A DNA stretch of 64,000 nt from 3-1-20CM-4-69-9 sp963833655 (GTDB lineage Bacteria > Actinomycetota > Thermoleophilia > Gaiellales > Gaiellaceae), in NCBI GenBank assembly GCA_963833655.1, contig CAWHYL010000005.1:372001-436000 (forward strand). Reading direction: 5' to 3'. Position numbers and translations under genes: made by a program. Of this stretch, positions 50,832-59,037 are shown piece after piece. Numbering within the stretch: the stretch's first letter is position 1; the number at the start of each line of letters is the position of its first letter. Below the pieces are notes generated by a model. That model was not told where the DNA came from, made no database searches, and was given only the letters and a program-made list of their open reading frames with translations.

Positions 50832-53642
50832 TCAGCCGACGCCGAGAGCCGCCCGCACGATCCTGTCCTGCTCGCGCAGGTGCGCGGTCGGGTAGCCCTC
50901 GCTCGGGCTCGCGCGCCACGGACGGCCGACGTAGGAGAGCGGCACGCGCGGCGCTTCGAGGCGATGGCGGATCGTCCGCCACGCCCCCATGTTCTGCGGC
51001 TCCTCCTGTGCCCAGATCAGCTCCTGCAGGTTCGGGTACGACCCGACGACAGCGGCGTACTCGTCGACCGGAAACGGATACAGCTGCTCCAGCCGAGCCA
51101 CCGCGACGTTCGTCGCGTCGGCGCGCTGCTCGTGCCCGACGATGTCGTAGTAGACCTTCCCGGACGAGAAGACCAGCCGCGTGACCGCATCATGATCGGC
51201 CGTCGGGTCGTCGATCACGGGTTGGAACGATCCTTCAGCGAGATCGGCGAGCGTCGCGGAGGCTTGCTTGAGCCGGAGCAGGCCCTTCGGTGTCATGACC
51301 ACGAGTGGACGTCCTGCGGCGTCGAGCGCTTGCCGGCGTACCAGGTGGAAGTACTGCGCCGACGTCGAGCAGTTCGTCACGCGGATGTTCTCCTGAGCGG
51401 CGAGCTGCAGGAAGCGCTCGAGCCGGGCGCTCGAGTGCTCCGGGCCGTTGCCCTCGTACCCGTGCGGCAGCAGCAGCGTCAGGCGCGTCGTCTCGCCCCA
51501 CTTCGACAGCCCCGCCACGATGAACTGGTCGATCACGATCTGCGCGCCGTTGACGAAGTCGCCGAACTGCGCCTCCCACAGGACGAGCGCCTCCGGCGCC
51601 GCGACCGAGTAGCCGTACTCGAAGCCGAGGCACGCGTATTCCGACAGCGGCGAGTTGTAGACCTCGAACGACGCCGCCTGCCCCTCGAGGTTCTGCAACG
51701 GCGTGAACGTCTCGCCCGTGTTCACGTCATGAAGCACCGCGTGGCGGTGGGAGAACGTCCCCCGCTCGCTGTCCTGTCCGGTCACCCGGATCGGGATGCC
51801 TTCGACGAGCAGCGAGCCGAAGGCGAGCGCCTCGGCCTGTCCCCAGTCGATGCCGCCGTCCTCGATCGTCTGCACGCGCCGCTCGAGCTGTCCCCTGAGC
51901 TTCGGGTGCACCGTAAAGTGCTCCGGGACGTGCAGCAGCTCCTCGTTGAGCGCGCGCAACCGGTCGGCCGCGACGGCCGTGACGATCGAGCCGCCGGTCG
52001 AGTACGGAATCTTGCCTTCGGCCGGCGGAGTGCCGAACGTCGCCTTGAGCGCCTCGTGCGCCTGCCGGAGCTCGGTCGTGACCGAGTCGAGATACGAGGC
52101 GGCCTCCGCCTCGCTGACGACCCCGTCCTCGACCAATCGTTCCGCGAACTGCTCGCGCACGGTCGGATGCGCGGCGATCTGCGCAGCCATCAGCGGCTGC
52201 GTGTACGCCGCCTCGTCCTGCTCGTTGTGCCCGTGGCGCCGGTAGCCGACGAGGTCGACGACCACGTCGCTTTCGAACCGGCGCCTGAAGGCAAGCGCGA
52301 GCCTGATCGCAGAGATCGCAGCTTCTGGGTCGTCGGCGTTGACGTGGATGATCGGGATGTCGAAGCCCTTCGCGAGGTCGCTCGAGTACCGCGTCGAGCG
52401 ACCCTCGCTCGGGTCGGTCGTGAACCCGATCTGGTTGTTCGCGATCAGGTGGAGGCTGCCCCCCGTTGAGTACCCGTCGAGCGCGGAGAGGTTCAGCGTC
52501 TCGGCGACCTCGCCCTGGCCGGGGAAGCTCGCGTCGCCGTGGATGAGGATCGGCAGAGCGACCGCCGGGTCGTGCATCCCGTACCGGGTCGAGCGGTTGG
52601 TCTGCTCGGCGCGCGCGCGGCCCTCGACGACCGGATCGACCGCCTCGAGATGGCTCGGGTTCGCCGCCAGGGTCACCGTCACCTCTCCGGCAGGGGTCGA
52701 GCGCGTTCCCTCGGCGCCCAGGTGGTACTTCACGTCGCCGGTGCCGCCCTCCGGGGTCGCGACGACGGCCTCGATCGTCCGCTCGCCCTCGAACTCGCGG
52801 ATGATCGAGTCGTAGCCGAGCCCGAGGGTGTGCGCGAGGACGTTCAGCCGCCCGCGGTGCGCCATGCCGATGACGACCTCGTGCGCGCCGTTCTCGGCGG
52901 CGAGCTCCACCGCTTCGTCGAGCATCGGCACCATCACGTCGAGCCCCTCGATCGAGAACACCTTCTGCCCGAGGAAGGCGCGGCGGAGGTACTGCTCGAA
53001 CGCTTCGACGCGCGAGAGCGACGCAAGCAGCTCTTTGCGTTCGTCGGTCGTGAGCGCGTGCCGGTATTTCCCCGACTCGATCGCGTGCCTGAGCCACACG
53101 CGCTTCTCGTGGTCGGAGATGTGCTCGATCTCGTACGCGCTCGTGCCGCAATAGGTCTCGCGCAGTCGAGGCAGCGTGTCGGCGAGCGTCTCGCCCGGGA
53201 CGTAGAGCCGGAGCACGGACGCGGGCACACGCGCCTGGAGCTCAGGCGTCAGCTTCGGGATGAGCCGCTCCGGCTCGAGCGCCGGATCGCCGGGCGGCTC
53301 GGATCCCAGCGGATCGAGATGCGCGGCGAGATGCCCGTGCATGCGGTGCGCCTTGACGAGCGCCATCGCCGCGGCGACGGCGCCGAGCAACTCGTCGGTG
53401 ACGGGCTGCGGCGCCGGCTCCGGCGCAGCCGGAACCGGCTGCGGAGCGGAAGCCACCGCCGCGCTGTCGCCGTTGCCGGCGCGCTCGAGCAGCCGCGCGA
53501 GGCCGGGATGCGCCGCAACGACGTCGCTGTGGCCGCTCTCGAAGAGCTCGCGCCATTCGCTCGGGACCGCCTGAGGGTTCTCGAGGTACTCCTCGAGCAG
53601 GTCGCGTGCGAAGCCCGCGTTCAGCCCGTCGACGTCGGTCAC
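50832..53642 (-). CDS. sucA: 2-oxoglutarate dehydrogenase E1 component
   Basis: A 936-residue thiamine-diphosphate enzyme of the citric acid cycle. An N-terminal E2-contact helix (FARDLLEEYLENPQAVPSEW), Ala/Pro linker, and the core with RLLIPKLTP-type region, GMAHRGRLNVLAHTL, the ThDP motif IHGDASFPGQGEV...LIANNQIGFTT, GYRRHGHNEQDEA and the C-terminal VPLSYVGRPWRASPSEG. This is the classical E. coli-like length. It lacks the fused E2 acyltransferase domain that many other Actinobacteria carry in Kgd. Confidence 0.95.
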   Translation of the reverse strand: MTDVDGLNAGFARDLLEEYLENPQAVPSEWRELFESGHSDVVAAHPGLARLLERAGNGDSAAVASAPQPVPAAPEPAPQPVTDELLGAVAAAMALVKAHRMHGHLAAHLDPLGSEPPGDPALEPERLIPKLTPELQARVPASVLRLYVPGETLADTLPRLRETYCGTSAYEIEHISDHEKRVWLRHAIESGKYRHALTTDERKELLASLSRVEAFEQYLRRAFLGQKVFSIEGLDVMVPMLDEAVELAAENGAHEVVIGMAHRGRLNVLAHTLGLGYDSIIREFEGERTIEAVVATPEGGTGDVKYHLGAEGTRSTPAGEVTVTLAANPSHLEAVDPVVEGRARAEQTNRSTRYGMHDPAVALPILIHGDASFPGQGEVAETLNLSALDGYSTGGSLHLIANNQIGFTTDPSEGRSTRYSSDLAKGFDIPIIHVNADDPEAAISAIRLALAFRRRFESDVVVDLVGYRRHGHNEQDEAAYTQPLMAAQIAAHPTVREQFAERLVEDGVVSEAEAASYLDSVTTELRQAHEALKATFGTPPAEGKIPYSTGGSIVTAVAADRLRALNEELLHVPEHFTVHPKLRGQLERRVQTIEDGGIDWGQAEALAFGSLLVEGIPIRVTGQDSERGTFSHRHAVLHDVNTGETFTPLQNLEGQAASFEVYNSPLSEYACLGFEYGYSVAAPEALVLWEAQFGDFVNGAQIVIDQFIVAGLSKWGETTRLTLLLPHGYEGNGPEHSSARLERFLQLAAQENIRVTNCSTSAQYFHLVRRQALDAAGRPLVVMTPKGLLRLKQASATLADLAEGSFQPVIDDPTADHDAVTRLVFSSGKVYYDIVGHEQRADATNVAVARLEQLYPFPVDEYAAVVGSYPNLQELIWAQEEPQNMGAWRTIRHRLEAPRVPLSYVGRPWRASPSEGYPTAHLREQDRIVRAALGVG

Positions 53643-53664
53643 TACAGCTGTTGTAGCAACCGCG

Positions 53665-54015
53665 CTACCAGAGCGGATTGCTCGTGATCACCGCGGCAGC
53701 CATGCCGACGGCGAAGGCAGCCGCGCCGATGCCGACCGCCCACGCACCGAGACGCGAAGCGCGCCCGCCGATTCCGACCGCGATCAGCGCCATGACGAGC
53801 GCGACCGGGATCAACCTCAGCGGCCGGTAGGCGATGCCGGTCACGCTGACGAAGATCGACGCGGCGGCGAGGAACCCGGCAACCGTCTCGGACGGGCGCG
53901 AGCGCTCGTACGAGGTCGCGCTCAGGCCCGCACCACCGGGCGCCGCGACCGGGCGTACGTCCGTGTCGGATGGCCGTGGGGGCCGGGACGCCTCGGGCCG
54001 CGACGCGGCCGCCAC
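53665..54015 (-). CDS. Small membrane protein with 2-3 helices
   Basis: The conserved part starts SATSYERSRPSETVAGFLAA and has helices around ASIFVSVTGIAYRPL, LIPVALVMALIAVGIGG and WAVGIGAAAFAVGMAAAV. The frame is open to an ATG at 54015, but the first 30 residues are low-complexity and overlap the upstream gene in another frame. A CTG at 53925 overlapping that gene's stop (CTGA) would give an 86-residue protein beginning at the conserved segment and is probably the real start. Function unknown. Confidence 0.6.
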   Translation of the reverse strand: MAAASRPEASRPPRPSDTDVRPVAAPGGAGLSATSYERSRPSETVAGFLAAASIFVSVTGIAYRPLRLIPVALVMALIAVGIGGRASRLGAWAVGIGAAAFAVGMAAAVITSNPLW

Positions 54016-54158
54016 CCAGGTGACGGGCCGTCGTCCGACGGCGCGTGAGCGACCGGTTCCTCAGGCCTCGGCTCAGCCTTGACTGCCCAGTACACGACCC
54101 AGCAGAGGTAGAGGATGGGGATCTTCATGATCACCATCAGCCAGATCAGCTCCCACAC
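53922..54158 (-). CDS. Small single-helix membrane protein (78 aa)
   Basis: A 78-residue protein with one N-terminal helix (MWELIWLMVIMKIPILYLCW, VVYWAVKAEPRPEEP) and a Pro/Arg-rich tail ending RRGPRRPGPHGHPTRTYARS. The helix followed by V-x-W-A-x-x-A-E-P-R-P-E-E-P is a pattern I recognise from actinobacterial small proteins. Its stop lies within a likely CTGA overlap with the next gene. Function unknown. Confidence 0.7.
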   Translation of the reverse strand: MWELIWLMVIMKIPILYLCWVVYWAVKAEPRPEEPVAHAPSDDGPSPGWRPRRGPRRPGPHGHPTRTYARSRRPVVRA

Positions 54159-54188
54159 GGTCCTGGAGTGTACCCCCGCGTCGGCCCT

Positions 54189-54830
54189 TCAACCCGCAAC
54201 CGCCGCCTCCAGCTTCTCGCGGACGAGCTCGTGCCCGGCGGCGTCGTACTGCGTGAGCTCGAACACCGCCCGTGCGTTTTCGAGGTCGATGCCGCGCCCG
54301 CCGGCGACACGCACGGGCAGCGCCGCCGCGACCTCGTAGAGCGCGACGTAGCCGTCCTCCCGCACGCCGATCCAACGGGAATCCGCGACGGGCTCCACGA
54401 AGACGTACGCGAGCGGACGGTGCGAGCGGTCGACGCAGACGACGTCGAGCCGTGGATCGAGTAGCCGCCCGTGCTCGCGCTCGCCGACAGCGCCGCCGCA
54501 CCAGGGTGGAGCGCGCTCGCCGGCTGGATCGACCCCGCCGTCACACGCATAGACGCGGCTGCCGTCGCGGTTCGCGAACGTGATGCTGTGATCGTCGACG
54601 CCCACGCGTTCGACCACCGTCGCGTCCGCTGCGACGTCCGAGCGGTCGGCGAGGCCACACCCCTGCACGTCGGCGCGTTCGAGCAGACGGGTGGCCGCGA
54701 TGACGCTGTTCCGCACCGGCCGGAACTCCGGCGCCGCGCGCCCGTCGAGCAGGTGCGCCGGGCGGCCGCCCCCGCCCGAGCAGGCGGCCGCAAGGAGCAC
54801 GAGCAGCGACAGCGCCGGCCGCAGGGTCAG
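54189..54830 (-). CDS. Putative lipoprotein of a secreted three-gene operon
   Basis: The signal peptide TLRPALSLLVLLAAACSGGG has a lipobox LAAAC; the rest (about 190 residues) contains DGSRVYACDGGVDPAGERAP, WCGGAVGEREHGRLLDPRLD, and WIGVREDGYVALYEVAAALP. Five cysteines suggest disulphides. The start must be a CTG at 54830 overlapping the previous stop (CTGA), because no ATG, GTG or TTG lies between that stop and the signal peptide. Otherwise unknown. Confidence 0.65.
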   Translation of the reverse strand: MTLRPALSLLVLLAAACSGGGGRPAHLLDGRAAPEFRPVRNSVIAATRLLERADVQGCGLADRSDVAADATVVERVGVDDHSITFANRDGSRVYACDGGVDPAGERAPPWCGGAVGEREHGRLLDPRLDVVCVDRSHRPLAYVFVEPVADSRWIGVREDGYVALYEVAAALPVRVAGGRGIDLENARAVFELTQYDAAGHELVREKLEAAVAG

Positions 54831-55435
54831 CCGGTCCAGCCCCAGCGCCCGACACCGCCGTATGCCGAGTCGCTGCGATACGTTCGGTAGAAGATGTTCG
54901 TCCCGCACGTCTCGCACTTCGCCTCGACGATCTGATCGCCGCCGTACAGCGAGCGCACGAAGACCATTCCGATGTGCGTGCTGCTGGCAAACGCGTCCAT
55001 GACGCCGGCTGTCGATTTCGCGACCGTGTGATTCGGCGCGCCGTAGCCGGCGCGGAAGTCGGCCGCGGTGTACGGCCCGTGCACGTTTCGCAGGGCGCGC
55101 CAGTAGTACCTTCCGTCCCGCCAGTCGTCGGTGGACTCGCGCCAAGTCTTGAACGTGAGCCCTGAGCAATCGCCTCCTTCACCGTGGGTCCCCGTCTGCT
55201 CGGGCGGGTCGCTCGGGTAGGAGTCGACGTCGTCGTAGTTCCAGCACCCGCCGCCCCACTGGTAGCCCTCGTACCGCGCGGCATTCGCGTAATCCTGGGC
55301 GGCGTCGCGCGTCATCGTCGTCATGAAGGTCGGCGCGTCGTAGTTGCAGTTGGCCCAGAAGCGGTGGTACGCCTGGGCTCCGCTCACGGCGGAGAGCGTG
55401 AGCCCGATCCCGAGCATGGCGACGAAGGCTTTCAT
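54827..55435 (-). CDS. Secreted NlpC/CHAP-like hydrolase candidate
   Basis: A 202-residue exported protein: signal peptide KAFVAMLGIGLTLSAVSGAQA, then HRFWANCNYDAPTFMTTMTR, YQWGGGCWNYDDVD, a GGDCSGLTFKTW segment with the Cys-Ser pair typical of NlpC/P60 peptidases, a possible catalytic His in STHIGMVFVRSL, and CETCGTNIFYRTYRS. The order Cys then His fits a papain-like cell-wall hydrolase. The gene is coupled to both neighbours by four-base overlaps. Confidence 0.65.
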   Translation of the reverse strand: MKAFVAMLGIGLTLSAVSGAQAYHRFWANCNYDAPTFMTTMTRDAAQDYANAARYEGYQWGGGCWNYDDVDSYPSDPPEQTGTHGEGGDCSGLTFKTWRESTDDWRDGRYYWRALRNVHGPYTAADFRAGYGAPNHTVAKSTAGVMDAFASSTHIGMVFVRSLYGGDQIVEAKCETCGTNIFYRTYRSDSAYGGVGRWGWTG

Positions 55436-56763
55436 TGCGGCACCTCCAGCTCGAAGCGGTCGACAAACGCGCCTGCCGGCGTGGTTCGGAGGCGGTACAG
55501 CGCATTGCGTGCGAGCCGGAAGCGCGCTAGCGGCGCCGTCTCCGTCCACGAATCGGCAGCGACGGAAAAGCGCTCGACGGCACCGTGCTCGCCGAGGACG
55601 AGCACGACGAACTCGTCGCGGTCGTCCGTGTACGCGTGCGTCACGACGACGACGCCGTTCCCGATCGGATCCGCCAGCTGCACCTCGCCTAGCGGCGTGG
55701 CGCTCGTGATCCGCCAGCTCCGCGGTGGCCCATTGCTGGGCAGCTGCGCGACGCGCAGCTCGCTGTCGCCGACGCGGTCGACGATAAGCCCGTGATGAGC
55801 CGTGTGCGCTGCATCGCGTTGCTCGGCACGGGTCAGCGGCACGCCGTTCGCCGCCGCGGGCATCCATTGCTCGGACGGCTCCTGCAGGACGTCCGGGCCG
55901 CGATCGAGCTTCGCCCAGGTGCGGTCAGAGACCTGTTGCCTCCACCGTTCGGTCCCGTCGGCGTCATAGCGATGCAGCGTGTCGTGCGCGTCGAGGACGT
56001 CGAAGCTTCCGTCTGGCTCCGTTGCGAAATCCGCGAGCGCGGCCGCACCGCCGATCGCGATCGCCTCGTGCCGGCCGTGGCTCCAACGTTGGATCCGCCC
56101 GTTCACGGAGTCGAGCAGGTCGACGGCGCCGTCAGGCTCGACGTCAAAGGACGACGGCCCCGTAAAACCCAGCTCGCGCGATCCGGCGAGGCCGACGTCT
56201 TCCGCACCCGAGCCCCAGCTCGCCGCGACCGCGCGCCCGTCCGGCGCGCGCGTGTCGCCGAACGAATGCGTGCCGAGCTCAACCGTCACCGGGTCCTCGA
56301 GCGGGCGGCTGACCTGCGGCGCGTCTGCCCCGCCCGACGGGACCGAGACGGTTGCGCCGGTGGCGCCGTCGCGCAGCACCGCGTAGTAGGAGAAGCCCTC
56401 GGGCGAGCCCGCGATCGACGGCGGCACGTCGAGGAAGTAGCGGCCGTCCTTCGACTCCTCGCCCCGCTGAAGCGGATACGGCTGGAAACGGCCGGCGTGT
56501 CCCGCGCGGAGGTAGACCGTGCCCGAGCCGTCGCACGGTAGTCCGTCTCCGCGGGGCGTGCAGACGAGGCCGTAACGAAGCCGAAGTGGCTCGCCGCCCA
56601 GCGTCAGGACGGGCGGAACGTGCGTGGCGTCGATGAGTGGCGACGCGGCGGCAGCCGGCGTCGGGCCGGCAGTCGACGCCGACGTGAGCATCACTCCCCC
56701 GGTGACTCCTGCAACGATCCCGGCCGCTCCCCCCGCGAGCGACCGGAAGGATGGTCGACGCAT
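55432..56763 (-). CDS. Secreted beta-propeller-like protein
   Basis: A 443-residue exported protein. A signal-like N-terminus with a helix (AGGAAGIVAGVTGGVMLTSA) is followed by a region with paired cysteines (GLVCTPRGDGLPCDGSG) and a beta-rich part with repeated FDVEPDGAVDLLDSVNGRIQ, DFATEPDGSFDVLDAHDTLH and HRYDADGTERW motifs, as in propeller blades. It leads the unit with the NlpC-like protein and lipoprotein. Function unknown; surface-associated. Confidence 0.7.
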   Translation of the reverse strand: MRRPSFRSLAGGAAGIVAGVTGGVMLTSASTAGPTPAAAASPLIDATHVPPVLTLGGEPLRLRYGLVCTPRGDGLPCDGSGTVYLRAGHAGRFQPYPLQRGEESKDGRYFLDVPPSIAGSPEGFSYYAVLRDGATGATVSVPSGGADAPQVSRPLEDPVTVELGTHSFGDTRAPDGRAVAASWGSGAEDVGLAGSRELGFTGPSSFDVEPDGAVDLLDSVNGRIQRWSHGRHEAIAIGGAAALADFATEPDGSFDVLDAHDTLHRYDADGTERWRQQVSDRTWAKLDRGPDVLQEPSEQWMPAAANGVPLTRAEQRDAAHTAHHGLIVDRVGDSELRVAQLPSNGPPRSWRITSATPLGEVQLADPIGNGVVVVTHAYTDDRDEFVVLVLGEHGAVERFSVAADSWTETAPLARFRLARNALYRLRTTPAGAFVDRFELEVPQ

Positions 56764-56887
56764 GGGATTCCTCCTGGTCGGGATCGAAATCCAGGCTACG
56801 GAGCCAACTCGCGCGGGTGTGATACGTCTTTGTGCCAGGAGTGTGAAACTGCGTTAGGCAAGCGGCCCGAAAGGGGAAACGCGCCGC

Positions 56888-57940
56888 ATGGCACCCGTAG
56901 ACGACCGGCTGCAAGCGCTGCTCGAGCAGGGCGAGGAGCTGGGTTGCCTCAACCTCTCCGCCGTCAGTGAGTTCCTCCAGGAGGCGGAGCTCGACGACGA
57001 CCAGACGACCGGCTTCTTCGAGCAGCTCGAGGAGCGCGGCATCGCGCTCACCGACGACTGCGCGCGCCCGGATGCCGTCAACAGCACGTACGTCAACGGC
57101 GACCTCGCGGTCGCCACAACGGACGCGCTGCAGCTCTTTCTCAACGAGGCAGGCCGCTACAAGCTGCTGACGGCAGCCGAAGAGGTCGAGCTCGCGAAGC
57201 GGATCGAGCGCGGCGACAAGGAAGCGAAGGATCTGATGATCAACTCGAACCTCCGCCTCGTCGTCTCGATCGCGAAGAAGTACCAGGGCCACGGCATCTC
57301 GCTGCTCGACCTGATCCAGGAAGGGATCATCGGGCTGATCCGCGCCGTCGAGAAGTTCGACTGGCGACGCGGGTACAAGTTCTCGACGTACGCCACGTGG
57401 TGGATCCGCCAGGCGGTGCAACGCGGCGTCGCAAACAAGTCGCGCACCATCCGCATTCCGGTTCACATCGTCGAACGCGAGCAGAAGATCTCGCGTGCCG
57501 AGCGCGCGCTGACGGCCAAGCTCGAACGGCCGCCGACCGACGAGGAGATCGCGGCCGCAGCGAAGCTGTCGCTCAAGCACGTCAGGGAGGTGCGCGCGGC
57601 CGCGCGCGCGGTGACGTCGCTGGACCGGCCGGTCGGTGCCGAGGGCGACACGAGCTTCGGCGAGCTGATCGCCGGCGAGCAAGCGGAGCCGGCCGAAGAG
57701 GTGCACGTCACCCTCGCCGAGCGGGCAGTGCGGAAGGCTGTCGACGGCCTACCGGAGCGCGAGCGCGAAGTGGTGAAGCTGCGCTACGGGATGAACGGCG
57801 ACCGCGATCCGCACTCGCTCGAGGAGATCGGGCGGATGTTGGGGATCACGCGTGAGCGCGTCCGGCAGATTGAGGCCCAGGCGCTGGCGCGGCTGGCCGA
57901 GCGGCGCGAGGTCGCAGCGCTCGGCAGAGGCGCTGCGTAG
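56888..57940 (+). CDS. RNA polymerase sigma-70 factor, RpoD/SigA type
   Basis: A 350-residue group 1/2-like sigma factor. An N-terminal region 1.1-like segment precedes DALQLFLNEAGRYKLLTAAE (region 1.2), NLRLVVSIAKKYQGHGISLL, DLIQEGIIGLIRAVEKFDWR, YKFSTYATWWIRQAVQRGVA (region 2), region 3 (IRIPVHIVEREQKI) and region 4 with LEEIGRMLGITRERVRQIE. The region 2.4 sequence indicates normal -10 recognition. No dnaG lies nearby, so it may be the principal sigma or a group 2 paralogue. A purine-rich AAAGGGGAAA site precedes ATG. Confidence 0.9.
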   Translation: MAPVDDRLQALLEQGEELGCLNLSAVSEFLQEAELDDDQTTGFFEQLEERGIALTDDCARPDAVNSTYVNGDLAVATTDALQLFLNEAGRYKLLTAAEEVELAKRIERGDKEAKDLMINSNLRLVVSIAKKYQGHGISLLDLIQEGIIGLIRAVEKFDWRRGYKFSTYATWWIRQAVQRGVANKSRTIRIPVHIVEREQKISRAERALTAKLERPPTDEEIAAAAKLSLKHVREVRAAARAVTSLDRPVGAEGDTSFGELIAGEQAEPAEEVHVTLAERAVRKAVDGLPEREREVVKLRYGMNGDRDPHSLEEIGRMLGITRERVRQIEAQALARLAERREVAALGRGAA

Positions 57941-57948
57941 CCACTGCC

Positions 57949-57964
57949 ACCTACCCCCGTAGGT
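57949..57964. terminator. Small hairpin between the sigma gene and tRNA-Ala
   Basis: ACCTAC, CCCC, GTAGGT forms a six-base stem with a four-base loop, directly after the sigma-factor stop and before the tRNA on the opposite strand. There is no T-tract, so it is at best a weak bidirectional terminator. Confidence 0.4.
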
Positions 57965-58474
57965 CGGGCTGATCAGTGGAGCCGACGGGGCTCGAACCCG
58001 TGGCCTCCAGTCTGCCAGACTGGCGCTCTCCCAGCTGAGCTACGGCCCCTCGCGGGCCAAGTGTAGCGGCGAATTCGTAGTCTTCTGCCCAGTTGATTCC
58101 GGTTCGTTGGTTGTTCCGGCACGGATCGAGCCGCAGTGAAACGTGAGTCCGCATCCCGAAGGCGGCGTAGGGGACGAAGTAGCAGCGGCCGTTGTCAGGG
58201 CAGTAGACGGCGTAGGCGTCGAGCTCCCCGGCGGCGTACGCACGCCGAACAAGCCCGTCGCGGTTACGCCGCGATGAGTAACAGCGGAGGCCGATCACGT
58301 TGCGATAGATCGGCGTCCATTTGCATTGCACGCGCCAGAGTGTTCGGCCGACTTCGAAGATCATGTCGTAGCGGGTTCCTTCTCCGACCGGCCGATAGAC
58401 GTCGACGCCGAATTCGATTGCGGCTAGCGCGATTGCAAGCTCCGCGCCATGCCCTTCTGATCTGACGTAAGCAC
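57951..58474 (-). pseudogene. Group I intron-type PD-(D/E)XK endonuclease, frameshifted, reading through tRNA-Ala
   Basis: The protein core AELAIALAAIEFGVDVYRPV, RYDMIFEVGRTLWRVQCKW and AYAAGELDAYAVYCPDNGRC, YFVPY is that of the group I intron endonuclease-like family (Asp, Glu and QCK catalytic residues seen). The family start LTSDQKG at GTG 58474 is in a different frame, with the shift near 58450. The frame ends inside a translation of the tRNA (GAVAQLGERQSGRLEATGSS). It is therefore a broken gene, or a small indel in one still working. Confidence 0.72.
57977..58049 (-). tRNA. tRNA-Ala (anticodon GGC)
   Basis: A 73-base cloverleaf on the minus strand. The acceptor GGGGCCG pairs with CGGCTCC and contains the G3-U70 pair that identifies alanine tRNA. 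The D-arm has AGCTCAGCTGGGAGAGC, the anticodon arm is CCAGT-CTGGCAG-ACTGG with anticodon GGC, and the T-arm has GGTTCGAGCCC-type sequence. The discriminator is A and CCA is not encoded. An open reading frame on the same strand runs straight through it. Confidence 0.95.
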
Positions 58475-58560
58475 ACGGTCGACGCTAATTGCGCCATCGG
58501 CTGAGCCCTGTCCAGTTCTGACAACTTGCGCAGCCGTTGCGTGCATTGCACCGTCGTTGA

Positions 58561-59028
58561 ATGTCGACGCGGACGCTGCTCGTCGCACTCGCGCTGGTGC
58601 TGTTCGCGGTCGCATACCTCAACCCGCACGGCTCGGCGTCGAAAGGGCCATATCCGGCGGATCCTTCGCGAACACCGGGCGTAGTCAACCCCGAAGTCAC
58701 GCAAGGGAACATTGCAACGACGATCTGCAAGCCAGGTTGGACGCGCACGATCAGGCCGCCGACCGACTACACGAATGCGCTGAAACTGAAACAGATCCGT
58801 GAATACGGCGTCAGCGGCTCGGCGGCGCAGTACCAGGAGGATCACCTGATTAGCCTCGAGCTCGGCGGGCATCCAACAGATGCGCGAAACCTGTGGCCGG
58901 AGCCGTACCCGCGCGCGGCGGAAATGGACTCGATTGAGAACGACCTCAACGCCAAGGTCTGCTCGGGCGCGATGTCACTCGACGCCGCGCAACGGAAGGA
59001 GTCCGAGCTCAAGCACACCGACGGCTAG
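58561..59028 (+). CDS. Secreted HNH-nuclease-like protein
   Basis: A 155-residue exported protein: N-terminal helix TLLVALALVLFAVAYLNP, then TTICKPGWTRTIRPP, YTNALKLKQIREYGV and the key stretch EDHLISLELGGHPTDARNLW followed by PEPY. The E-D-H...N-L-W spacing is that of a small HNH/beta-beta-alpha-Me nuclease domain, and the two Cys (TTIC and KVCSG) may form a disulphide. Full-length members are widespread and uncharacterised. The start ATG has only weak purine-rich sequence upstream. Confidence 0.72.
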   Translation: MSTRTLLVALALVLFAVAYLNPHGSASKGPYPADPSRTPGVVNPEVTQGNIATTICKPGWTRTIRPPTDYTNALKLKQIREYGVSGSAAQYQEDHLISLELGGHPTDARNLWPEPYPRAAEMDSIENDLNAKVCSGAMSLDAAQRKESELKHTDG

Positions 59029-59037
59029 CGTTGCGGC

